Positions 49,768 to 56,956 of a stretch of 64,000 nucleotides of DNA are shown piece by piece. Made by a program: the position numbers and the translations under genes. The notes beneath the pieces are model-generated. The model was not told the DNA's origin and did no database searches. It saw only the letters and a list, made by a program, of their open reading frames with translations. The DNA comes from Methylotenera versatilis 301 (GTDB lineage Bacteria > Pseudomonadota > Gammaproteobacteria > Burkholderiales > Methylophilaceae), in assembly GCF_000093025.1 (NCBI RefSeq), contig NC_014207.1, positions 372,001 to 436,000 of the forward strand. Direction: 5' to 3'. Every line of letters begins with the position of its first letter. Position 1 is the stretch's first letter.

Positions 49768-50807
49768 TATGCCACCTTAAGAACTAGATTATTGGAGTTA
49801 GTGTCGTCTGTAGAGTCGTCGTATTGCAAACGGTGATCGCGACTTTGCAGATGATCAAAGAACTCATCAATCGCGGCAAGCTGCAAATCTATAGTTTGCA
49901 GTGTGTTCATGTTATGGCGGAAGTTCGCTGAGTCTTTTAAACCCTTGGTGTACCAAGAAATATGCTTGCGCGCCATGCGCATGCCCGTCAGTTCGCCATA
50001 AAAATCATATAAATCGTGTAGATGCGCCAACATCACGGTGCGAATTTCAGTCACTTCAGGTGGCGGTAAATGTTCACCAGTTTTGATGAAGTGCTCAATT
50101 TCGCGGAATATCCAAGGTCTGCCTTGTGCTGCGCGACCTATCATCACGGCGTCTGCACCTGTGTAATCCAGCACGAATTTGGCTTTTTCTGGGGTGGTAA
50201 TATCGCCGTTGGCAATGAGTGGGATTTTGATGGCCTGTTTCACGGCTGCAATCGTGTCATATTCAGCATCGCCAGTGTACAAGCAGGCGCGCGTACGGCC
50301 ATGCATAGCCAAGGCTTGAACGCCTAAATCTTCCGCTATTCTGGCGATTTGCACGGCATTGCGGTTGTTTTTATCCCAGCCCGTACGAATTTTCAAGGTC
50401 ACTGGTACGTCAACGGCATTGACGACTGCTCTTAAAATTTGAGCAACCAGTGGCTCATCTTTAAGTAAGGCGGAACCGGCCATCACATTACAGATTTTTT
50501 TGGCAGGGCAGCCCATATTAATGTCGATAATCTGTGCGCCATTATCTACGTTATGTCGCGCTGCCTCAGCCATCATTTGTGGGTCAGCACCAGCAATTTG
50601 TACTGAAATCGGGTCAACTTCGCCTTCGTGATTGGCTCGGCGTAACGTTTTTTCGCTACCGTAAAGCAGTGAGTTAGATGTCACCATTTCACTCACAGCC
50701 AACCCCGCGCCCATTTTTTTACATAGCTGGCGGAAAGGCCTGTCCGTCACACCTGCCATAGGGGCGACGATCAGGTTATTCTTTAAAATGTGTGAGCCGA
50801 TTTGCAT
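49767..50807 (-). CDS. dusB: tRNA-dihydrouridine synthase B
   Basis: DusB reduces uridines in tRNA D-loops with FMN and NADPH. The 346-aa product has APMAGVTDRPFRQLC at the start, DINMGCPAKKICNVMAGSAL with the catalytic-type Cys, and MHGRTRACLYTGDAEYD. NGDITTPEKAK follows. It is the first gene of the - strand run, and 110 nt separates it from the divergent MHS transporter. Confidence 0.96.
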   Translation of the reverse strand: MQIGSHILKNNLIVAPMAGVTDRPFRQLCKKMGAGLAVSEMVTSNSLLYGSEKTLRRANHEGEVDPISVQIAGADPQMMAEAARHNVDNGAQIIDINMGCPAKKICNVMAGSALLKDEPLVAQILRAVVNAVDVPVTLKIRTGWDKNNRNAVQIARIAEDLGVQALAMHGRTRACLYTGDAEYDTIAAVKQAIKIPLIANGDITTPEKAKFVLDYTGADAVMIGRAAQGRPWIFREIEHFIKTGEHLPPPEVTEIRTVMLAHLHDLYDFYGELTGMRMARKHISWYTKGLKDSANFRHNMNTLQTIDLQLAAIDEFFDHLQSRDHRLQYDDSTDDTNSNNLVLKVA

Positions 50808-50917
50808 TTATATTTAGTTTTTTAGCAATTTTGAATTATTTAGAGCGAACTGCCTATTTTATACGCAAATGAGGTCTCAGAAAACTTAAATTTTTCGAAT
50901 GATGCTAAGTTTGTATA

Positions 50918-52258
50918 ATGCTGATGCATATACGCAACAAGCCACACAATAAGCCATTTGAAAGCCACACTTTGAACAATCAAAACTTGCCTGTCAGAAG
51001 TCCATCAACTACGCATATTGCCTTTGCCAGCTTTATTGGCACAGCGATTGAGTTTTATGATTTTTATATTTACGCTATGGCGTCAGCATTGGTGATTGGG
51101 CAAGTGTTTTTTCCTGCAAGCGACCCTGCTGTGCAGGCTTTGAGCGCTTTTTTAACATTCGGAATCGCCTTTATTGCAAGACCGTTAGGTGCGATTGTTT
51201 TTGGCCACTTTGGTGACCGCATCGGACGCAAAGCGACTTTAGCAGCCTCATTATTGTTGATGGGGATTTCTACTTTGTTGATTGGTTGTTTGCCTGGCTA
51301 TGAAACTTTAGGTACTTGGGCTGCCGTGTTGCTGTGTCTATTAAGATTTGGGCAAGGTTTAGGCTTGGGTGGTGAATGGGGCGGTGCGGCACTCCTAGCC
51401 ACGGAGAACGCTCCAGCAGATAAGCGTGGCTGGTTTGGCATGTTTCCACAACTAGGTCCATCGATAGGTTTTTTGCTGGCTACCTTAAGTTTTCTGGCTT
51501 TAACACTATATTTATCTGAAGATGAATTTAAAGCATGGGGTTGGCGTATTCCGTTTTTCGCAAGTGCTTTGTTAGTTTTGCTTGGGTTGTATGTGCGTTT
51601 TAGATTGGCTGAAACACCCGCTTTTGCTAAGGCTCTACAACAACACCAAACACTCAAAACACCTATCAAATCTTTATTGAGCGAGCATTGGCGTCCTGTA
51701 TTACTAGGCGCGTTGGCGATGACCGTTTGCTACAACTTGTTTTATACCGCCACCGTGTTTTGCCTAAGCTTTGGCACTAAAGCGCTCAACATTCCGCGTG
51801 CTGATTTTCTACAAATGTTGTGTATTGCTGTGCTATTCATGGCAGTGATTACGCCAGTTTCAGCAAACTTGAGTGATAAATTCGGGCGTAAGCCAGTATT
51901 GTTGGTAAGCTGTTTTTTAGCGGTATTAGCAGGATTTACACTTAGCCCGTTAATGGCGAGTGGTTCAAGTTTTTTGATTACCTTATTTTTAGCCATCGCC
52001 TTACTCTTAATGGGGGCAACGTTTGCACCGATGGGCGCTTTTTTGCCAGAGCAGTTTCCCGTAGCTGTGCGTTATACAGGCGCGGGTTTGTCTTACAATT
52101 TAGGTGGAATTTTAGGGGCTTCTACTGCGCCTTTTATCTCGCAGTTGTTGGTAGATAAAGGTGGTTTAGCTTGGGTTGGTTATTATGTTTCAACGATGGC
52201 TTTAGTGAGTTTTGTTGCAGTGATGTTGATGAAGGAAACGGTTGATGTTAAAAATTAA
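50918..52258 (+). CDS. MHS-family (MFS) metabolite:proton symporter
   Basis: The protein of up to 446 aa has twelve membrane helices and the motifs of the MHS branch: GTAIEFYDFYIYAMASALVI, GHFGDRIGRKATLAAS and GLGLGGEWGGAALLATENAP. Members such as ProP, ShiA and KgtP import compatible solutes or organic acids, and the substrate here is unknown. The first ATG (50918) overlaps a TATAAT (50914-50919). A downstream start, ATG 50924 or TTG 50972 with GAAAG upstream, is therefore possible. It stands alone between dusB and the YkgJ-like gene. Confidence 0.9.
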   Translation: MLMHIRNKPHNKPFESHTLNNQNLPVRSPSTTHIAFASFIGTAIEFYDFYIYAMASALVIGQVFFPASDPAVQALSAFLTFGIAFIARPLGAIVFGHFGDRIGRKATLAASLLLMGISTLLIGCLPGYETLGTWAAVLLCLLRFGQGLGLGGEWGGAALLATENAPADKRGWFGMFPQLGPSIGFLLATLSFLALTLYLSEDEFKAWGWRIPFFASALLVLLGLYVRFRLAETPAFAKALQQHQTLKTPIKSLLSEHWRPVLLGALAMTVCYNLFYTATVFCLSFGTKALNIPRADFLQMLCIAVLFMAVITPVSANLSDKFGRKPVLLVSCFLAVLAGFTLSPLMASGSSFLITLFLAIALLLMGATFAPMGAFLPEQFPVAVRYTGAGLSYNLGGILGASTAPFISQLLVDKGGLAWVGYYVSTMALVSFVAVMLMKETVDVKN

Positions 52259-52306
52259 GGATGCTGGAATTTAGGCAAATTAACTTCAACAATGCTTAAT
52301 GGGTAA

Positions 52307-52564
52307 CTAATTTGGTTTAGTGAGCACTTCCAAATTAGTCAGCCAAATCATAGCTTGCTCACGGTCATTCCCACACATTTCTAAACTTGGCTGCAAACTT
52401 GCACAAAACGCAGGGCGTTCAGGCTTGCCAAAAATCATACAGCGGTTTTTAATATCTAACTGCACGCATCGCATGCCAGCAGGTTTGCCTTGAGGCATAC
52501 CTGGAATTGGACTGTTAATCGATGGCGCAGTGCAACATGCGCCACAGTCTGCTCTGCATTCCAT
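52307..52564 (-). CDS. YkgJ-type cysteine cluster protein
   Basis: An 85-aa protein starts [19 protein letters not shown] and contains [20 protein letters not shown] and [12 protein letters not shown]. The Cys pattern matches the YkgJ family, thought to bind zinc or an iron-sulfur cluster. No function is known. It abuts the CinA-like gene (stop at 52565), with which it is probably co-transcribed. Confidence 0.88.
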   Translation of the reverse strand: MECRADCGACCTAPSINSPIPGMPQGKPAGMRCVQLDIKNRCMIFGKPERPAFCASLQPSLEMCGNDREQAMIWLTNLEVLTKPN

Positions 52565-53305
52565 TTATATATTTGCCCAAGGGTAGCCCAGCGCAGTGAC
52601 GCCAGATTTTAGAGCGTCCATTGCAAGCTTTACTTGCTCGGACTCACCTTTCATCCCTAGCTCCGTGGTTCTGCGTTGGTTGCTTTTGGGCAAGCTAAAT
52701 AGCTTCAACATAGGGTATTGCGACAGCATGTGGTTCATTAAATCAATTAAATCACTCTCGCCAGCTTCGCTCACTAAAATTGAATCTTCTACATAATTTT
52801 GCGTATGAAATAAATGCGAGTAATAGGTTTCTAATACCCATTCCACCATTGGGTGCGCCATTTCAGGAAAGCCCGGCACAAAATAATGTTGATGAATACT
52901 AAAGCCGGCAACGCGATTAATTGGGTTGGGAATTAAATCACAACCTTTTGGAAAGTCCGCCATCAGCACGCGCTTGGGATAGGCACTTTCACCATATTGC
53001 GCTTCAATTTCAGCTACTGCACCCACGTGACGTTCAATGGCTACACCTGCCGCATCTGCCGCACATTGCCGTGTAAAGTCATCAGGCGTTGCGCCTATGC
53101 CGCCAAAGCTAAACACAACATCACCTCTTGCCATACTGGCTTTGAGTGAACTGGTAATTTGTTCTGGAATATCGCCTAAGTAATTTGCCCAAGCAAGCTG
53201 CAATCCGCGTGCGGAAAACAGTTCGATGATTTTACTAAGATGGGCGTCTTTTCGTTTTCCAGAGAGGATTTCGTCGCCGATGATGTATATGCCGAAATTT
53301 TGCAT
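52565..53305 (-). CDS. CinA/MoaB-like molybdopterin-binding domain protein
   Basis: The 246-aa protein has the MoCF-type domain found in MoaB, MogA and CinA: FGIYIIGDEILSGKRKDAH (residues about 4-22), then VVFSFGGIGATPDDFTRQ (63-80). Typical CinA proteins read GGLGPTxDD, so the site is a close variant. It lacks the C-terminal CinA amidase. Functions in the family range from molybdopterin binding to pyridine nucleotide recycling, so it is left unassigned. Its upstream region contains unusual repeats (53336-53428). Confidence 0.85.
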   Translation of the reverse strand: MQNFGIYIIGDEILSGKRKDAHLSKIIELFSARGLQLAWANYLGDIPEQITSSLKASMARGDVVFSFGGIGATPDDFTRQCAADAAGVAIERHVGAVAEIEAQYGESAYPKRVLMADFPKGCDLIPNPINRVAGFSIHQHYFVPGFPEMAHPMVEWVLETYYSHLFHTQNYVEDSILVSEAGESDLIDLMNHMLSQYPMLKLFSLPKSNQRRTTELGMKGESEQVKLAMDALKSGVTALGYPWANI

Positions 53306-53335
53306 TGAGTGATTTTTTCTTAAAAGTGCAATAAA

Positions 53336-53428
53336 TCCATTTTAATAAAATGGACAAAATTACTGAGCTAATTCCATAAAATGGACAAAGTGATTGAGCA
53401 AAGCCAACGCATGTTACATAATGTAACA
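53336..53428. repeat. Tandem repeats and palindromes, operator-like
   Basis: A 24-bp unit starting ATAAAATGGACAAA occurs at 53345-53368 and again at 53376-53399 with three mismatches, start to start 31 bp (about three helical turns). TCCAT and ATGGA half-sites are inverted around it, at 53336-53354 and overlapping the second unit (53373-53385). TGTTACAT-A-ATGTAACA at 53412-53428 is a perfect palindrome. The cluster lies between the divergent CinA-like and diguanylate cyclase genes, so transcription-factor binding is likely. No known regulator motif was recognised. Confidence 0.6.
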
Positions 53429-53474
53429 GTAGCAATATAAAATCAACTTTAGTTCTTTGTAAAAACCAAGTCAA

Positions 53475-54656
53475 ATGAACGATATAAATAAAAAAACTGC
53501 CGTAAAAGCGGCGCAGCTAGAGCAGATTTTAGCTTCCAATGTCAGAACAATGCTGGCTAGTACAAGTATGGCAATTATTCTTGCATATATGCAAAAAGAT
53601 AATGCTTCTTATGAGTTGCTAATTGCTTGGTTAGTCTCTTCAATAGCTATAAATGCCGTTCGTTTAGCATTCACCCTAAACTGTTTGCGCAAGCCAAGCA
53701 CTGATTTTAAAACAATAGAAAATCGACTCAATAAATTTCGATTAGGTGTTGTAGTGAGTAGCCTGTTGTGGGGCTCAGTCAGCTTCTTCATGTTCACACC
53801 AGATGAACCAAGGCATCAAATGTTTGTGATTTATATGCTAGCAGGATTGTCTGCTGGCGCAGTTGTTTCTTATTCGGCAGACATTATTTGTGCCATGTCT
53901 TATACCTTATTATCTTTAGTGCCCATGCTCCTTAGGTCATTCTGGTTTGGTGATGAAATTTCCATTGCTATTAGTGTCGCAGGCTTTATTTATGTTGGTT
54001 ACATGATTGCCAGCATACGTAACTTTAACCGTAATATGACTGAAAATATCATGTTACGTTTTAATGCGGTCAAACGAGAGAGTGAAATTAAACAACTGGC
54101 TTTTTATGACCAACTCACAAATTTACCCAATCGTCGATTATTGTTTGATCGGCTTGATCATGCCTTAGCTGTAAGTGCTCGTTCAGGAAGACGAGGTGCA
54201 TTACTATTCTTAGACTTGGACCATTTTAAAATGCTCAACGACACGCTGGGGCATGATATGGGCGACTTGCTCTTGAAAAAAGTTGCTGAACGATTGCTAC
54301 GATGTGTGCGAGAAAGCGATACCGTTGCGCGTTTAGGTGGCGATGAATTTGTCGTCATGTTAGAAGATTTAAGTGATGATATAGACGAAGCGACTAAGCA
54401 GGTAGAGAAAGTGGCAGACTTAATCATAGAAACGCTCAATATTCCCTATATGCTCAATACACTTGAACATAGCAGCACACCTAGCATAGGCATCGCACTG
54501 TTTGGCGACCATGGTAGCTCACATGAAGAGCTGCTTAAACACGCAGATATTGCTATGTATGCGGCAAAAAGGGCAGGGCGTAATGTCGTGCGCCACTTTG
54601 ACTTTACAATGCAAGAAGCGGCGAGTGCGAGCGATAGTCAAGCCACAGTCAATTAA
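53475..54656 (+). CDS. Membrane-bound diguanylate cyclase
   Basis: The 393-aa product has about six N-terminal membrane helices (residues about 30-195) and a C-terminal GGDEF domain. The domain shows QLTNLPNRRLLFDRL, FLDLDHFKMLND, an inhibitory I-site RESD (279-282) and an intact GGDEF (288-292). It should make c-di-GMP from GTP with product feedback, signalling through a membrane sensor of unclear class. It lies beside the operator-like region. Its stop overlaps the end of the alkaline phosphatase remnant by 4 nt. Confidence 0.93.
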   Translation: MNDINKKTAVKAAQLEQILASNVRTMLASTSMAIILAYMQKDNASYELLIAWLVSSIAINAVRLAFTLNCLRKPSTDFKTIENRLNKFRLGVVVSSLLWGSVSFFMFTPDEPRHQMFVIYMLAGLSAGAVVSYSADIICAMSYTLLSLVPMLLRSFWFGDEISIAISVAGFIYVGYMIASIRNFNRNMTENIMLRFNAVKRESEIKQLAFYDQLTNLPNRRLLFDRLDHALAVSARSGRRGALLFLDLDHFKMLNDTLGHDMGDLLLKKVAERLLRCVRESDTVARLGGDEFVVMLEDLSDDIDEATKQVEKVADLIIETLNIPYMLNTLEHSSTPSIGIALFGDHGSSHEELLKHADIAMYAAKRAGRNVVRHFDFTMQEAASASDSQATVN

Positions 54657-55324
54657 AAACCAATTGCATCTTTCATGACTTGGTCAATGTAGCTTTGTTC
54701 TTGAATACCATGTATTCAGTATGCTTTAGGGCCGCCTGCAAAAATCGCAACATCTTCACCCGAGTGAGTTTCGCCACCCTGCGAAGGCACAGTTACTTCT
54801 TGGTGGAAAGGGTCTTCAGTATTAACTGCAGTCATATCTTCAATGCGGCCCGCGCGAGCAGTTTGCTGTACACTGCATCACCTGCTTGCTCAAGAATGGT
54901 TGTCACTTTATTGGCTTGAATCACTGCATTGTTTGGCTCTGAGCGCACAACAGATTGGTTGATAGATAACTCACCATCGTTAGTTTTTACACCAGATACA
55001 ATCGCTGTCATGGTTGGTTCTGAATTAGGAGTTTGTTGATTGGCAGAGTAGCTTTTCAAAAGCTAACTTGTTGCGTTCGCCGTCTAACCCCTTTTGCTCA
55101 CCTTCAAAAATACGTGCCGCAGTAATGGTTGAAATACCCATACCATCACCTAAAAACAAAATCACGTTTTTGGCATGATTACCGTTTGGTAATAACTTTT
55201 TAACTTCCGCAAGTGATGCTGCACCATCATTTAACCAAGTATTGGCATCTTCAGCAAAAGCAAATGATGTGGCAAAAGCCATGATCGCTGTAAGCATTGT
55301 TGCTTTTAAAGTTAATTGTTTCAT
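54653..55324 (-). pseudogene. Decayed alkaline phosphatase (PhoA-type)
   Basis: A - strand remnant starts at 55324 with a good signal peptide (MKQLTLKATMLTAIMAF..FAFAED). NVILFLGDGMGISTITAARI follows, carrying the first metal-binding Asp of alkaline phosphatase. The frame breaks after FEKL (near 55045) and continues in another frame through NSEPTMTAIVSGVKTNDGEL and SEPNNAVIQANKVTTILEQA. A large internal deletion follows near 54890. A C-terminal piece (VNTEDPFHQEV, GGETHSGEDVAIFAGGPKAY) is interrupted by TGA before IHGIQEQSY and ends at TAA 54655-54653. The catalytic Ser region is missing, so it is not functional. Confidence 0.85.
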
Positions 55325-55603
55325 TGGCCTTGCTCTCTTAAGTAGATGGCTTCAAACTGTTGTTAGTAGAGCTGATAGTGAAGGGTATTGGCGTGTCTGC
55401 AGTACTTAGGATGCCCGCTACACATGACAAAAAATGAATTATGTTGAGGTCGCTTGACTAACATCTTTGCATTTCTTAACGCTTTATTACATAGCTTTAC
55501 TTAGTTAGCTAGATGCAATCACGATTATTTGATTTACCATTTTACTTAATAATTTAGCTTCATAAACTCTTAGCCAAGAGTGATTTTATTCAAAGGAAAA
55601 ATG

Positions 55604-56212
55604 ATGAAAAAACAGTCTTTAATCATCTTAGCCATATTTGCCACTAACGTTATCAGCACCGCCGTGGCAGGGCAAGACGCTGGCGATCATTATTACGATC
55701 AAGCAAAAGTGCTTTCTGTTACGCCTCAGTTTGAACGCATCAACACACCAACGCAGCAGTGCCACACTGAGTACGCGCGCGAAACTTACTCTAATGGTGA
55801 TCGCTCTGTAGGCGGCTCTATTATTGGCGGTGTAGCAGGGGCACTACTCGGTAGCACAATTGGCCGCGGTAATGGGCGTGTTGCCGCTGCAGCAGTTGGG
55901 GCGGGCGTAGGTGCTATTGCAGGTGACCGCATTGATAACCAAAATAACAATACGCAAACAACAGAGCGGCCAGTTGATCGTTGTACTTTGGTGGATAACT
56001 GGCAAACAGTTTCACGTGGATATTTAGTCAACTACAGCTACAACGGTAGAAGCTTTAGTACCACTACCTATGAGCGTCCGAGAGATACAATTCGTATAAG
56101 TGTTGCAGTCGCACCAGTGAATAGCGAGGCAAGTTATAACCAAACTTATGATGAAAGAGGCTATGAATCTAATGGGGCACCAATTGGGCATCAGCCTCCG
56201 CCGCATCCGTAA
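55604..56212 (+). CDS. Glycine-zipper 2TM-type envelope protein
   Basis: The product is 202 aa from ATG 55604 (AAAGGA at 55592-55597; ATG 55601 also possible). It has a signal peptide (KKQSLIILAIFATNVISTAVA) without a clear lipobox. The central hydrophobic SVGGSIIGGVAGALLGSTIG and VAAAAVGAGVGAIAGDRID is a glycine-zipper domain, as in the rickettsial 17-kDa antigen family. A Cys pair (C57-like and CTLVDNW) and a Pro-rich tail (PPPHP) follow. Such proteins are thought to sit in the cell envelope. No specific function is known. Confidence 0.82.
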   Translation: MKKQSLIILAIFATNVISTAVAGQDAGDHYYDQAKVLSVTPQFERINTPTQQCHTEYARETYSNGDRSVGGSIIGGVAGALLGSTIGRGNGRVAAAAVGAGVGAIAGDRIDNQNNNTQTTERPVDRCTLVDNWQTVSRGYLVNYSYNGRSFSTTTYERPRDTIRISVAVAPVNSEASYNQTYDERGYESNGAPIGHQPPPHP

Positions 56213-56445
56213 TGTTCGATTTGTAGGAGGGCAACTTATTTCCCGCGCTGTTCCACTTCATGGGCGGCAAACAGAAACGCACCTCTCTCAAACAGCCGCT
56301 TGCTGAAACTTCCATAAAGCCGAGAAGCGCAGGCGCGGTAGCCGGGGGCTTAAAGTTAAAAACGCTGAAGTTCCACGGTTAATTGTTTAGCCCATACATC
56401 TTTCAAACTTCGTCATCCTCGCGCATGCGGGGATCCATTTTGACT
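56213..56445. other. Non-coding, GC-richer stretch before the GIY-YIG gene
   Basis: No gene is supported. Bases about 56240-56360 are visibly richer in GC than the flanks, which may mark a fragment of foreign or decayed sequence; I could not identify it. Its right end (56411-56443) is the left REP-like element described separately. Confidence 0.35.
56411..56443. repeat. REP-like inverted element, left of GIY-YIG gene
   Basis: A 33-base element starts CGTCATCCTCGC and ends ATCCATTTTGA. It contains a stem TCCTCGC/GCGGGGA around GCAT (one G-T pair). Its reverse complement matches 56752-56784 at 26 of 33 positions. REP-like repeats with a CGTCATTCCCG...GGGAATCC layout are widespread in proteobacteria. 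Confidence 0.65.
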
Positions 56446-56739
56446 TTAGCCACCAATCAAATCTAAATACAAATCTCGCCAGTCAACATTCACACTTTCA
56501 ATCAACTCAATTTTCCAAGCACGATTCCACTTTTTAAGCTGTTTTTCACGCGTAATCGCATTCGTCATGTCATCAAATTGCTCAAAATAAACCAAAAGGT
56601 GCAGCTCATGTTGTTTGCTAAAACCATCTATTAGGCCTTGCTTATGTTGCCACACACGCTGAATTAAATTGCTGGTCACGCCAATATACAAAGTACCGCG
56701 TACTTGGTTGCTTAGGATGTAAACGCAAGGTTGTTTCAT
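56446..56739 (-). CDS. GIY-YIG nuclease family protein
   Basis: A 97-aa single-domain protein has YIL (7-9), LYIGVT (17-22), Arg28, His32 and Glu65 (in TREKQLKKW). These correspond to the GIY-YIG core, its helix Arg/His and the metal-binding Glu. It resembles the small YhbQ/UvrC-N-like group of unclear function. The gene is bracketed by an inverted pair of REP-like elements, which is the context of a possible mobile or repeat-linked nuclease. That link is inference. Confidence 0.9.
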   Translation of the reverse strand: MKQPCVYILSNQVRGTLYIGVTSNLIQRVWQHKQGLIDGFSKQHELHLLVYFEQFDDMTNAITREKQLKKWNRAWKIELIESVNVDWRDLYLDLIGG

Positions 56740-56751
56740 TGAGAGCTAAGT

Positions 56752-56784
56752 TCAAAATGGATTCCCGTTTTCACGGGAATGACG
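56752..56784. repeat. REP-like inverted element, right of GIY-YIG gene
   Basis: Starting TCAAAATGGATTCCCG and ending GGGAATGACG, it holds a perfect 8-bp hairpin ATTCCCGT/ACGGGAAT (56761-56768 with 56773-56780, loop TTTC). It is the inverted partner of 56411-56443 and lies just upstream of the GIY-YIG start on the - strand, so it could also influence that gene's transcription. Confidence 0.7.
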
Positions 56785-56956
56785 GTTATGGCGGGTGTAG
56801 TATTAGTAACTTGTTTGACCACGGGGTAAGCGTTGCAAGGTCGGCTATGCAATTACATTTAAGTTCATTATCAATCTTTGATGGCTTGCTAATTTTTTAT
56901 CTAAAAAGGGATACTTAAATCAGACATTACTAATTTATTGTGCTTGTTAAAGTTAC

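Noticed and set aside
49481-49780. 99-codon + strand open frame over fis
   Set aside because: Antisense to fis, with no ribosome site and no known relatives.
53345-53399. Direct repeats as a CRISPR or replication iteron array
   Set aside because: Only two units, the spacer is 7 bp, and no cas or rep gene is near.
54680-54919. 79-codon + strand open frame in the phosphatase remnant
   Set aside because: Antisense to the identifiable alkaline phosphatase pieces; composition explained by the pseudogene.
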